From the NCBI GenBank assembly GCA_949297575.1, contig CASFTB010000003.1:45266-109265 (forward strand): 64,000 nucleotides of DNA, written 5' to 3'. The position numbers and the translations under genes were made by a program. This document shows positions 51,895-60,129 of the stretch, in pieces; the stretch's first letter is position 1; every line of letters starts with the position of its first letter. This stretch comes from an uncultured Bacillota bacterium (lineage in GTDB: Bacteria > Bacillota > Clostridia > Christensenellales > Borkfalkiaceae). The notes beneath the pieces are model-generated. The model had not been told where the DNA came from. It ran no database searches and saw nothing but the letters and a program-made list of their open reading frames with translations.

Positions 51895-51927
51895 GGGGCA
51901 GGCTTTTCGGCCTGCCCCGCATTTTTT
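51895..51927 (+). terminator. Terminator of hpf
   Basis: GGGGCAGGC (51895-51903) pairs with GCCTGCCCC (51910-51918), followed by GCATTTTTT. Confidence 0.9.
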
Positions 51928-52053
51928 GCCCTTGCGGCGGCACCGTCTGATGCGGAAAGGGCGGTTTCAGGGCAATTTTTCCTGTTTTGGCTGCGCTTTT
52001 GTACTCTATTTGCTCATTTTGTGCAAGAATGACAATATTTTTGCAACGGGGGC
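51928..52053. other. Intergenic stretch between hpf and the GH3 operon promoter
   Basis: The intergenic region runs from 51879 to 52222, 344 bases in all, and holds the hpf terminator, this segment, the GH3 promoter and a long leader. In this segment I see no gene. T-rich tracts dominate, and a TTGCAA copy at 52041-52046 precedes the -35 TTGCAA by 13 bases. Confidence 0.6.
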
Positions 52054-52081
52054 TTGCAATTTCGCAAAAAAGTGATATAAT
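52054..52081 (+). promoter_or_regulatory. Promoter of the GH3-GT2 operon
   Basis: -35 TTGCAA (52054-52059) and -10 TATAAT (52076-52081) are 16 bases apart. The leader is about 135 bases. Confidence 0.75.
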
Positions 52082-52168
52082 ATATTGTAGAAAAAGAATG
52101 GGCGGTCAGAAATAAAGGGAGAGGCCGTGGCGGCGAACTGCGGCGGCCGGATGTAAGATCGTTGAGTT

Positions 52169-52191
52169 TTTTGCAAACGCGCTTTGCAAAA
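52169..52191. promoter_or_regulatory. Perfect palindrome in the GH3 operon leader
   Basis: TTTTGCAAA-CGCGC-TTTGCAAAA is a 9-5-9 perfect inverted repeat about 85 bases past the -10. It repeats the TTGCAA core found at 52041-52046 and in the -35, so it may be a downstream operator of a LacI-type repressor. A cre-like reading is imperfect. Confidence 0.6.
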
Positions 52192-52222
52192 TGAAATTAT
52201 AAACCTTTCGGAGTGCAAAAAA

Positions 52223-54655
52223 ATGAAGTACGCGGAAATCCTCAAGCAACTGACACTTGAAGAGAAAGCTGCGCTCATGTCCGGGCGGGACTTCTGGTCC
52301 ACGACCGCCTATGAGAAGTGCGGCATCCCTTCGATGTTCCTGTCCGACGGCCCTCACGGGATCCGTAAACAGGCGGCGGCGTCCGACCACCTCGGTCTGA
52401 ACGCCAGTATCCCCGCTACCTGCTTCCCCACGGCGGCGGCGATGGCAAACACCTGGAACGTGGAACTGGGCGAAGAACTCGGTAAACGGCTGGGCGAAGA
52501 GGCCACGGCACAGCGCGTCAACGTGCTGCTCGGGCCCGGCATGAACATCAAGCGCAGCCCGCTCTGCGGCAGAGACTTCGAATATTTCTCCGAGGATCCT
52601 TACCTCGCGGGCAAGATGGCGGCGTCTTACGTGCGCGGCATCCAGAGCTACGGCATCTCCGGCTGTCTCAAGCACTTTGCGGCGAACAACCAGGAAGAGC
52701 GCCGCATGGTCATCGACTCCGTCGTGGACGAGCGCACCCTCCGCGAGATCTACCTCACCGGGTTCGAGATCGCGATAGAGGAAGGCAAGCCTCACACCAT
52801 CATGTCTTCCTATAACAAACTCAACGGCACGCATACCAACGAGAACATGCACCTCATGCGCGACATCCTGCGCGGCGAATGGGGCTACGAAGGCGTCGTC
52901 GTCACCGACTGGGCAGGCTGTAACGACCGCGTCGAGGGCGTCAAGGCGGGCAACGAGCTCGAAATGCCCTGCTGCCTGTACGGCAACGACGATATCATCA
53001 AGGCCGTCAACGAGGGCCGCCTGAGCATGGAAGAGGTGGACGAGTGCCTCGACAGGCTGCTCGACCTCATCTTCAGCACCTCTGCTGCACTCAAAGACAA
53101 GCCCACCGAATTCAACGTGGAAGAGCACCATGCCTTCGCGTATAAGTGCGCGTCGGAGAGCATGGTACTGCTCAAAAACGAGGATGCGGCCCTGCCTCTG
53201 GCGGAAAAGGAGCGCATCTGCGTCATCGGCGACTTTGCGCAGAAGCCCCGCTATCAGGGCGCGGGTTCTTCCATCGTCAACCCCACCAAGCTCGACAATG
53301 CGATCGACTGCATCAAAGACTATCCCCTCGATTACGTCGGGTACGAGCCGGGCTATGACCGCTACGGCAAGCGCAGCAAGAAGAAGCTCAACGCCGCCAT
53401 CGCACTGGCGAAGAAGAGCGACACGATCGTCTACTTCATCGGCCTCGACGAAGTCAGCGAGGCGGAGGGCATCGACCGCAGGGATATGAAGCTGCCCCAG
53501 AACCAGCTCGACGTGCTTGCAGAGCTGCTCAAACTGAAAAAGAAGATCGTCGCCGTCCTCGTCGGCGGCAGCGCCGTCGAGTTCGGATGCCTTGCGAACT
53601 GCAACGCAGTTCTGTATGCCTCCCTGGGCGGGCAGGCGGGCGCGCGCGCCGTCCTCGACGCGCTCACCGGCAAGGTCAACCCTTCGGGCAAACTCTCCGA
53701 GAGCTTTGCGTTCGCGCTGGAAGATTACGCTTCTTCTTCCCGCTTCCCCGGCAAGGCGATGAGCGTCGAATACCGCGAGGGCCTGTACGTCGGCTATCGT
53801 TACTTCACGACGGCGAACGTCCCCGTCCGCTATCCGTTCGGCTACGGCCTCAGCTATACCACCTTCGAGTATTCCGACCTGCAGGTGAGCAAAGACGGCG
53901 TCACCTTCACCATCAAAAATACCGGCGAGCGTGACGGCGCCGAGATCGCACAGCTGTACATCGGCAAAAAGGATGCGGAAGTGTTCCGCCCCGCCATCGA
54001 ACTCAAAGGCTTTGCGAAGGTCTTCCTCAAAGCAGGGGAGAGCAAGCAGATCACCATTCCCTTCGACAAGCGCACCTTCCGCTATTTCAACGTCGCCACA
54101 AACAAGTGGGAGATCGAGGGCGGCGCATACGAAGTGTACATCGGCGCCTCCAGCGAAGACATGCGCCTGACCGGCTCTGTGGAGGTCGAGGGCACGAACG
54201 CACCTGTTCCTTACGAAAAGGAATTGCTGCCTTCTTATTACAGCGGCAAGGCAAACGACGTGCACAAGGCCGAGTTCACCAAACTGCTCGGCAGGCCCAT
54301 CCCGCGCGCAGGATATACCTTCTATAAAAAGCGCAGGATGGTCATCCACGAAAACTGCACCGTTGCGGATCTGCGCTTCTCCAAGCGTTGGGTCGGCAGG
54401 CTGTTCTCCGGGGCGATGCGCTTCGCGCATGCCTTCCTGTGGAAGATCGGCAACCGTACGCTGGCAAATACCATCATGATGGGCGTCATCCATCAGCCGA
54501 TCCGCGGCCTGGCGAAATTCGGCGGTATGTCCCGCCGTCAGATGGAGGCCATGCTGATGATGTTCAACGGCCACCTGTTCAAGGGCGTGTTCCGTTTCTT
54601 CACCAAAGAAAAGGTCAAAAAGACCGAAGAAAAGGCAAAAGAGGGAGATAAGTAA
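52223..54655 (+). CDS. Glycoside hydrolase family 3 enzyme (beta-glucosidase-like)
   Basis: This 810-residue enzyme hydrolyses terminal beta-linked sugars with retention. The (beta/alpha)8 domain shows SDGPHGIRKQ, the substrate-binding Lys150-His151 (LKHFAANN), and VVVTDWAG with nucleophile Asp229. The second domain (VLLKNEDAALPLAEKERICVIG...) and a fibronectin-III-like domain (YPFGYGLSYTTFEYSDLQVS) follow. The last ~130 residues are unusual for GH3: basic, with a hydrophobic FAHAFLWKIGNRTLANTIMM region. No signal peptide is seen, so it should be cytoplasmic. Start: ATG 52223 behind GGAG; an earlier TTG is possible. Confidence 0.92.
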   Translation: MKYAEILKQLTLEEKAALMSGRDFWSTTAYEKCGIPSMFLSDGPHGIRKQAAASDHLGLNASIPATCFPTAAAMANTWNVELGEELGKRLGEEATAQRVNVLLGPGMNIKRSPLCGRDFEYFSEDPYLAGKMAASYVRGIQSYGISGCLKHFAANNQEERRMVIDSVVDERTLREIYLTGFEIAIEEGKPHTIMSSYNKLNGTHTNENMHLMRDILRGEWGYEGVVVTDWAGCNDRVEGVKAGNELEMPCCLYGNDDIIKAVNEGRLSMEEVDECLDRLLDLIFSTSAALKDKPTEFNVEEHHAFAYKCASESMVLLKNEDAALPLAEKERICVIGDFAQKPRYQGAGSSIVNPTKLDNAIDCIKDYPLDYVGYEPGYDRYGKRSKKKLNAAIALAKKSDTIVYFIGLDEVSEAEGIDRRDMKLPQNQLDVLAELLKLKKKIVAVLVGGSAVEFGCLANCNAVLYASLGGQAGARAVLDALTGKVNPSGKLSESFAFALEDYASSSRFPGKAMSVEYREGLYVGYRYFTTANVPVRYPFGYGLSYTTFEYSDLQVSKDGVTFTIKNTGERDGAEIAQLYIGKKDAEVFRPAIELKGFAKVFLKAGESKQITIPFDKRTFRYFNVATNKWEIEGGAYEVYIGASSEDMRLTGSVEVEGTNAPVPYEKELLPSYYSGKANDVHKAEFTKLLGRPIPRAGYTFYKKRRMVIHENCTVADLRFSKRWVGRLFSGAMRFAHAFLWKIGNRTLANTIMMGVIHQPIRGLAKFGGMSRRQMEAMLMMFNGHLFKGVFRFFTKEKVKKTEEKAKEGDK

Positions 54656-54659
54656 GCAA

Positions 54660-55688
54660 ATGTTTCTGATCACGTTCGCCGTTCCCTGCTACAATTCTGC
54701 GGGGTATATGCGCCGCTGTATCGATACGCTGCTCACCGGAGGCGACGAAGTGGAGATCGTCATCGTCAATGACGGTTCCACCGACGGTACGCGGGAGATC
54801 GCGGACGAATATGCCGCGGCGCATGCGAACGTGCGTGCCGTCCACAAAGAGAACGGCGGGCACGGGTCGGGCGTCAATAAAGGGCTCGAGCTGGCAAACG
54901 GCCTGTACTATAAGGTCGTCGACTCCGACGACTGGCTGGATGCGGACGCCCTCGCGCAGCTTCTCGATACGCTGCGCGCCCACAGGGACGCCGGCGAGCT
55001 CGCCGATCTCTATATCACGAATTTTGTCTACGAAAAGCTCTGCGAAAACAAGCGGTTTGTCCGGCATTATACAAAAAATCTGCCCGCGGGCAGGTTCTTC
55101 GGATGGAAGGAGGTAAAGCGGTTCCATACCTCTAACTGTCTGCTCATGCACTCCCTGATGTACCGTACGGACAAGCTGCGCGAGAGTGGCATGGTGCTCC
55201 CCGAGCATACCTTTTATGTAGACAATATTTACGCCTACAAACCTCTCCCCCTCATGCAGAAGCTGTTTTATCTGGACGTCGACCTGTACCGCTACTTCAT
55301 CGGGCGGGAAGACCAGTCCGTCAGCGCGGCCAACATCGTCCGCCGCTACAAACAGCAGATCCGCGTCATGAAGGAGATGATCGTCTCCTATCCGTACGAA
55401 CAGCTCGCCTCGATGGACAAGGGGCTGTTCCGCTACATGAAGCATGACCTCTCCGTCATCATGACGCTCACCGTCATGTTCACGACGGGCGGAAAAGACG
55501 AATTGCCCGAGCGCAAGGAAGCGCTTCGCGAGCTCTGGCAGTTCATCAAAGAGAGAGACAAAAAGATGTACAACTTCCTGCGGCACTTCTCGTACACGTC
55601 GCTCGTGAACTGGATGCCGTTCAGGATGTGCGGCAGCGTGACGGTGCTCGGGTACCGTTATTATCGGCGCCGCATCAATTGCAGTTAA
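54660..55688 (+). CDS. Glycosyltransferase family 2 protein
   Basis: This 342-residue GT-A fold transferase starts FLITFAVPCYNSAGYMRRCIDTLL, has VIVNDGSTDGT (nucleotide-sugar binding) and VDSDDW, the DxD metal site near residue 90. The C-terminal half carries YVDNIYAYKPL and FIGREDQSVS, typical of Firmicutes GT2 enzymes in surface polysaccharide synthesis. It begins four bases after the GH3 stop, so both are co-transcribed; pairing of a glycosidase with a transferase suggests synthesis or remodelling of a glycan. Substrate unknown. Confidence 0.9.
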   Translation: MFLITFAVPCYNSAGYMRRCIDTLLTGGDEVEIVIVNDGSTDGTREIADEYAAAHANVRAVHKENGGHGSGVNKGLELANGLYYKVVDSDDWLDADALAQLLDTLRAHRDAGELADLYITNFVYEKLCENKRFVRHYTKNLPAGRFFGWKEVKRFHTSNCLLMHSLMYRTDKLRESGMVLPEHTFYVDNIYAYKPLPLMQKLFYLDVDLYRYFIGREDQSVSAANIVRRYKQQIRVMKEMIVSYPYEQLASMDKGLFRYMKHDLSVIMTLTVMFTTGGKDELPERKEALRELWQFIKERDKKMYNFLRHFSYTSLVNWMPFRMCGSVTVLGYRYYRRRINCS

Positions 55689-55692
55689 AAGG

Positions 55693-55723
55693 GAGCGGGA
55701 CGCAGCGCGCGTCCCGCTCTTTC
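55693..55723. terminator. Bidirectional terminator between converging genes
   Basis: GAGCGGGACG (55693-55702) pairs with CGTCCCGCTC (55710-55719), followed by TTTCTCT on the plus strand and TTTTAACTGC on the minus strand, so it can stop both the GT2 and TIGR03915 transcripts. Confidence 0.75.
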
Positions 55724-55724
55724 T

Positions 55725-56462
55725 CTATCTTTTAATGTATTTTTCGGGCATGAATTTCCAGTAGCGCGCGGGCATATAGCCCCTCATCTGCCTCTCGTGC
55801 GGCCGCATGTCGATGTTCACCGCATCGTAATATTCCTGCCAGAGGGAGCGGAAGGCGTCTTCGCGTTCAGAGAGGGCGACGCTCACCCGCTCGTCTGCAG
55901 GGGAGATCAGGCACGCCGTTCCGTTGTACAGCGCGGCCTTTTTGCGCGCGGTGTCGTGGATGATGAATGGCTGTGCGGGCAGCCGCCGCAAAAAGTGGGG
56001 GAGGATGAGTTCGAGGATATCGTTGTCGGGCGCAAAGGGGGCATACAAGATGCCGCCCTCCCCCTCCATAAAGCGGAGAAAGCCGGTAAAGTTGTGCGCC
56101 TCTCCCGTCACCTTGCGGCAGTTTTCGCGCACGGCGAGCACCGTCTTGTCGGCGAGCCTGTCCCGCACGGGGGCGCGCGCCTTTACGATCATGCGCAGGT
56201 ACTCGAGCGCGAGCTGTTCGCGGCCTTCCCATCCCCGCCGCAGCAGCAGAGAGATGTCCCGCAGGCAGTGCGGGTCGCAGAGCGTCAGCTTTCTTTTCAC
56301 CCGCTCGCACTTTTCCTCGTCGGGCGCGACGCGTATGAGCGCCGCATCGATGCAAAGCTGTATCTCCCGCGCGGAGCAAACCAGGCACCCCGTATCCGTA
56401 CAGGCGGTGAACGCCGCCGTGTAAAAACTCTCTTCCGTTCCGTCCGTGATATAAATATTCAC
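55725..56462 (-). CDS. TIGR03915-family putative DNA repair protein
   Basis: This 245-residue protein is the small partner of a radical SAM enzyme in a pair predicted to act in DNA repair or modification. It starts with GTG at 56462, overlapping the upstream stop as GTGA, which explains the coupling. The sequence opens NIYITDGTEESFYTAAF and ends with a domain (about residues 85-235) rich in hydrophobic and aromatic residues including ERQMRGYMPARYWKFMPEKY. These match TIGR03915 (DUF4130), which is linked to uracil-DNA-glycosylase-like domains in other genomes. No catalytic residues are known, so function is inferred from context. Confidence 0.85.
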   Translation of the reverse strand: MNIYITDGTEESFYTAAFTACTDTGCLVCSAREIQLCIDAALIRVAPDEEKCERVKRKLTLCDPHCLRDISLLLRRGWEGREQLALEYLRMIVKARAPVRDRLADKTVLAVRENCRKVTGEAHNFTGFLRFMEGEGGILYAPFAPDNDILELILPHFLRRLPAQPFIIHDTARKKAALYNGTACLISPADERVSVALSEREDAFRSLWQEYYDAVNIDMRPHERQMRGYMPARYWKFMPEKYIKR

Positions 56463-57718
56463 AGCTGCCCCGTGACGGCGCTCGCCGCGATCTCCGGCAG
56501 GGAAAAGAGGGAGAGCTGCCGGCAGTGCGCGCCCCTTTCCTGCGAGGCGAGCAGTTCCTTTACGGAGGAGAATCTTTCCTCGCCGTAAAACTTTCCGCCG
56601 CAGGTGATGAAGTGTTTCGCGCGCCTGAGCACGATGCGCATCGCGGCGAGGTCTTCGAATCGCAGCGCGCCGGATCTCCTCGCCTTTACGATCTTGTATG
56701 CGCCGCCCGTCCCGATCCCCGGCACCCTGAGCAGCATCTCGAGGGGAGCTTTGTTGATCTCTACGGGGAACAGATGCATGTTTCTGAGCGCCCACGCGCA
56801 TTTCGGGTCGTACTCTTCGGGCAGATTTTCTCCCTCTCCCGCGAGCTCTTCTGCGGAAAAACCGTAAAAGCGCATCAGCCAGTCCGCCTGATACAGCCTA
56901 TGCTCGCGCAGCAGGCCCGTACATTTTTCGGGCAGCAGCGAATGCTTTACCACGGGCAGGTATGCGGAATAATACACGCGTTTGAGGGAGAATTTTCTGT
57001 ACATCGCCTCGCTCAGCCGCAGGATGCGCCCGTCCGCCTCGGGAGAGGCGCCTACGATCATCTGCGTCGTCTGCCCGGCGGGGAGGAAGCGCGCCCCCCG
57101 CTTTCCCTTTTCGCCGCCAGAGCACGCTTTATCGGCGGCGAGCCGCCGCATCGGCAGCAAAACGCTCTCCCTTGTCTTTTGCGGCGCGAGCAGTTTAAGA
57201 CTCTGTTCGGAGGGGAGTTCCACATTATAGCTCATGCGGTCGGCGTACATGCCGGCGCGGCGGGCGAGCAGGCCGTCCGCCTTCGGAATGCCCTTGAGGT
57301 GGATGTAGCCGTTGAATTTGTATTCTTCGCGCAGCTTGATCACCGTCTCGAGCATGCGCTCCATCGTCGAATCGGGCGAACCGTCGACGGCGGAGGAGAG
57401 GAACAGCCCTTCGATATAATTCCGCCTGTAAAAGGCAATGACCAGCTCACAGATCTCGTCGGGCGTCGCCGACGCGCGCGGAACGTCCGCATCCGCGCGG
57501 TTGGGGCAGTACAGGCAGTTGTAGACGCACTTGTTGCTCAGCAGGATCTTCAGCAGGGAGATGCACCGCCCGTCCGGTGTGAAGGAGTGGCAGATGCCCG
57601 CCGGGCTCGCGTTGCCGATCCCGTCTCTTGTATTTGCGCGTGCGGATCCGGAAGAGGAGCACGAAACGTCGTATTTCGCGCTCTCCGTCAGGATCTTCAG
57701 CCGTTTTGCGTCAAGCAT
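56459..57718 (-). CDS. TIGR03916-family radical SAM protein, putative DNA repair/modification
   Basis: This 419-residue enzyme has a radical SAM cluster C64-x3-C68-x2-C71 (CVYNCLYC) and, near the C-terminus, a helix-hairpin-helix DNA-binding motif (INKAPLEMLLRVPGIGTGGA then YKIVKARRSGALRFEDL). The N-terminal segment KILTESAKYDVSCSSSGSAR is typical of the family. TIGR03916 proteins pair with TIGR03915 partners and are called putative DNA modification/repair proteins. The promoter carries a LexA-like box across its -35, which supports a DNA-damage role. Start: ATG at 57718, preferred to a longer frame. Confidence 0.88.
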   Translation of the reverse strand: MLDAKRLKILTESAKYDVSCSSSGSARANTRDGIGNASPAGICHSFTPDGRCISLLKILLSNKCVYNCLYCPNRADADVPRASATPDEICELVIAFYRRNYIEGLFLSSAVDGSPDSTMERMLETVIKLREEYKFNGYIHLKGIPKADGLLARRAGMYADRMSYNVELPSEQSLKLLAPQKTRESVLLPMRRLAADKACSGGEKGKRGARFLPAGQTTQMIVGASPEADGRILRLSEAMYRKFSLKRVYYSAYLPVVKHSLLPEKCTGLLREHRLYQADWLMRFYGFSAEELAGEGENLPEEYDPKCAWALRNMHLFPVEINKAPLEMLLRVPGIGTGGAYKIVKARRSGALRFEDLAAMRIVLRRAKHFITCGGKFYGEERFSSVKELLASQERGAHCRQLSLFSLPEIAASAVTGQL

Positions 57719-57742
57719 GGCAGTAGACCTCTTCTTTATTTC

Positions 57743-57771
57743 AGTATACCCTTTTTTCGCGCAAAAGTCAA
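57743..57771 (-). promoter_or_regulatory. Promoter of the radical SAM repair operon
   Basis: On the minus strand, -35 TTGACT (57766-57771) and -10 TATACT (57743-57748) are 17 bases apart. Confidence 0.75.
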
Positions 57772-57782
57772 ACATATGTTCG
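57769..57782 (-). promoter_or_regulatory. LexA (SOS) box overlapping the -35
   Basis: On the minus strand CGAACATATGTTTG differs at one base from the Gram-positive LexA consensus form CGAACATATGTTCG. Overlap with the -35 element is the usual repressor placement. Confidence 0.7.
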
Positions 57783-57802
57783 TATTCTGTGCAAAAAAGA
57801 AT

Positions 57803-57814
57803 GTGAAATTTCAC
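57803..57814. promoter_or_regulatory. Palindrome upstream of the two-component promoter
   Basis: GTGAAATTTCAC is a perfect 12-base palindrome ending one base before the -35 (57815). Position fits an activator or repressor site for the two-component operon or, less likely, its divergent neighbour. Confidence 0.5.
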
Positions 57815-57844
57815 TTGTTTTTCATACAACGATAGTGCTATAAT
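57815..57844 (+). promoter_or_regulatory. Promoter of the two-component system
   Basis: -35 TTGTTT (57815-57820) and consensus -10 TATAAT (57839-57844) are 18 bases apart. Confidence 0.6.
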
Positions 57845-57892
57845 AATATTAGAAAGCTATAATGTGCAAAAAACCGACCGGAGGGAATAAGG

Positions 57893-58561
57893 ATGAAAGT
57901 TCTGATCGTCGACGATGAAGAGATGATCCGCAACGTTCTGCGCGAATATATCGAATTTGAGGGCAACGAGGCGTACGAAGCGGAAGACGGAATCCGCGCC
58001 GTCAAGATGTGCAAAGAAAATGACTTTGACATCATTCTGATGGATGTCATGATGCCCTCGCTGGACGGTTTTTCCGCCGTCAAAGAGATCCATAAATTCA
58101 AAGACATCCCCGTCATCATGCTGTCCGCGCGCGGGGAGGAATACGACAAACTTTTCGGGTTTGAAGTGGGGGCGGACGACTACGTCACGAAGCCCTTTTC
58201 TCCGAAGGAAGTGATGGCGCGCATCGCGGCCGTCACCAAGCGGCATAAGGCGGGTTCGGCCGCATCGCGCGAGATCCTCAAATTCGAGGGGCTGGAGATC
58301 GACATGAAGGGCCGCAACGTCTTTGTAGACGGCGAAAAGCTCGACCTCACGCCCAAGGAATATGAGCTCCTCTTTTATCTGGTGCGGAACAACGGCATCG
58401 CGCTCTCGCGCGAGAAGCTGCTGTCCGACGTCTGGGGTTTCGACTTCTACGGAGACGACCGTACGGTGGATACGCACATCAAGATGCTCCGCAGCAGCCT
58501 GAAGGAGTACCGCAAATTTATCGTCACCCTGCGCGGGTTGGGTTACAAATTCGAGGCATGA
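57893..58561 (+). CDS. OmpR-family response regulator
   Basis: This 222-residue regulator has a receiver domain with Asp51 as phosphoacceptor (DIILMDVMMPSLDG), acidic Asp7/Asp8 and Lys in YVTKPFSPKE. The C-terminal winged-helix domain (LDLTPKEYELLFYLVRNNGIALSREKLLSDVWG, then DDRTVDTHIKMLRSSL) is OmpR/PhoB type. It overlaps the histidine kinase gene by four bases (ATGA), so both form one signalling pair. Target genes are unknown. Confidence 0.94.
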   Translation: MKVLIVDDEEMIRNVLREYIEFEGNEAYEAEDGIRAVKMCKENDFDIILMDVMMPSLDGFSAVKEIHKFKDIPVIMLSARGEEYDKLFGFEVGADDYVTKPFSPKEVMARIAAVTKRHKAGSAASREILKFEGLEIDMKGRNVFVDGEKLDLTPKEYELLFYLVRNNGIALSREKLLSDVWGFDFYGDDRTVDTHIKMLRSSLKEYRKFIVTLRGLGYKFEA

Positions 58562-60015
58562 CGAAAAAGAAGCATTTTCACAGCATCAATTTCATATTGT
58601 GGCTGAGCTTTTTCGTCTTTGCCTTTTTCATCATCCTGTTTACTTGGGTGTTTCAGGTTGCCTTTCTCCGCCTGCTCTTCGGTACGGAAGCGGAGAACGA
58701 GTTGGTAGGCGTCGGCACCGGCGCCTACTTTCGGCTGAAGGACGAAATGCCCGTTGCGGGCAACGAGAGCAGGATCTCCCGCATCGTGGGCGAACTGCGC
58801 GCCGAGAACGGCGCGGTCTCCGTCTATATCGTCAGCGGCAGCGGCTCCGTACTGTTTGCGGACGAATCCTCCGATCCGGCTTCGGACGGGAACATCGCCG
58901 CCGACTTTGAGGAAGCGCTCCTCGCCCTCGACGATGCGCGCCGCGGAGAGCAGGATGCTCCCGTCGGCGTATGCGTCCGCCTGAACGAAAACGTGGTCGC
59001 CTATATCGCCCAGCTCAGCTATGACGCTTTTTCGTTCGGAGACGGGGAGGGGACCTATCTCTATCTGTCGTACTCGACCGAGATCGCCATGCACGCGATG
59101 GCGACCATGCGCGTGCAGCTCATCCTCATCTCCGTGCTCGTGATGTTCCTCGCGCTGGGTATCTCCGCCTTCCTGTCCATGCGCTTTACGAAGCCCATCA
59201 CCCGCCTTACGGCGGCCGCCAAGCGCATGGCCGCGGGAGACTTCACCGTCAATTTTACGGGCGAATATTCCTATACGGAGATGGACGCGCTCGCGGAAAC
59301 GCTCGATTACGCCAAAGAAGAGATCGGCAAGTCCGACGCGCTGCAAAAGGAAGTGCTCGCCAACGTCACGCACGATTTGAAGACGCCGCTGACCATGATC
59401 AAGGCATACGCTTCGATGATCCAGGAGATCTCCGGCGGCGACCCCGACAAGAGGGCGAAACACACGCAGGTTATCATTGACGAATCGGACAGGCTGACCT
59501 CGCTCGTCAACGACATTCTGAACCTCTCCAAGATCCGTTCGGGCATGGATACGCTCAAACTTACTTCCTTTAACCTCTCCGAATTCGTGCACACCGTCCT
59601 CGAGCGCTTCGGGTATCTCGCCGAAACGCAGGGCTACACGATCGAGCGGGACATCGAGGACGAGCTCTACACGGAGGCAGACATCGAAAAGATAGAGCAG
59701 GTCGTCTACAACCTGGTCGGCAACGCCGTCAATTATACGGGGGAGGACAAGCGCATCCGCGTCGGGCTGCGCCGCACGGAAAAGGGACTGCGGCTCACCG
59801 TCACGGATACGGGGAAGGGGATCCCTCCCGAAGAGGTCGAGACCATCTGGGACCGCTATTATCGCTCTTCCGAGACGCACAAGCGCCCCATCAAGGGGAC
59901 GGGTCTGGGGCTCTCCATCGTCAAGACCATCCTCCTCAAGCACCGCTTCGATTTCGGCATCGAAAGCGAAGTGGGGAAGGGCAGTACCTTCTACGTCCTG
60001 TTTCCCGAAAAGTAA
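58558..60015 (+). CDS. Membrane sensor histidine kinase
   Basis: This 485-residue kinase has two membrane spans (about residues 12-40 and 180-205) bracketing a ~140-residue sensor domain. A HAMP segment follows, then HisKA with His272 in NVTHDLKTPLTMIKAYASM. The ATPase domain shows NLVGNAVNYT (N box), VTDTGKGIPPEE (G1) and GTGLGLSIVKTI (G2). It works with the response regulator encoded immediately upstream. Signal unknown; the sensor domain lacks a motif I recognise. Confidence 0.94.
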   Translation: MTKKKHFHSINFILWLSFFVFAFFIILFTWVFQVAFLRLLFGTEAENELVGVGTGAYFRLKDEMPVAGNESRISRIVGELRAENGAVSVYIVSGSGSVLFADESSDPASDGNIAADFEEALLALDDARRGEQDAPVGVCVRLNENVVAYIAQLSYDAFSFGDGEGTYLYLSYSTEIAMHAMATMRVQLILISVLVMFLALGISAFLSMRFTKPITRLTAAAKRMAAGDFTVNFTGEYSYTEMDALAETLDYAKEEIGKSDALQKEVLANVTHDLKTPLTMIKAYASMIQEISGGDPDKRAKHTQVIIDESDRLTSLVNDILNLSKIRSGMDTLKLTSFNLSEFVHTVLERFGYLAETQGYTIERDIEDELYTEADIEKIEQVVYNLVGNAVNYTGEDKRIRVGLRRTEKGLRLTVTDTGKGIPPEEVETIWDRYYRSSETHKRPIKGTGLGLSIVKTILLKHRFDFGIESEVGKGSTFYVLFPEK

Positions 60016-60021
60016 CTGAAA

Positions 60022-60047
60022 GGCTCTCCGCGCGGAGGGCCTTTTTT
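60022..60047 (+). terminator. Terminator of the two-component operon
   Basis: GGCTCTCCG (60022-60030) pairs with CGGAGGGCC (60033-60041), followed by TTTTTT. Confidence 0.85.
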
Positions 60048-60071
60048 GCGCAAAAAAGGTTTTCAACTCCT

Positions 60072-60099
60072 TTGCAAAAATGCGGCGATGGTGTATAAT
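60072..60099 (+). promoter_or_regulatory. Promoter of fbp
   Basis: -35 TTGCAA (60072-60077) and consensus -10 TATAAT (60094-60099) are 16 bases apart; the ATG is 30 bases downstream. Confidence 0.75.
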
Positions 60100-60129
60100 A
60101 GAGAGGACAAAAACATTTGCGGAGCGTAT

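Noticed and set aside
52106..54673. An 855-codon open frame on the minus strand opposite the GH3 gene
   Set aside because: The plus-strand frame has the full set of GH3 motifs; the antisense frame is a low-complexity shadow rich in Asp, Val, Ala and Glu.
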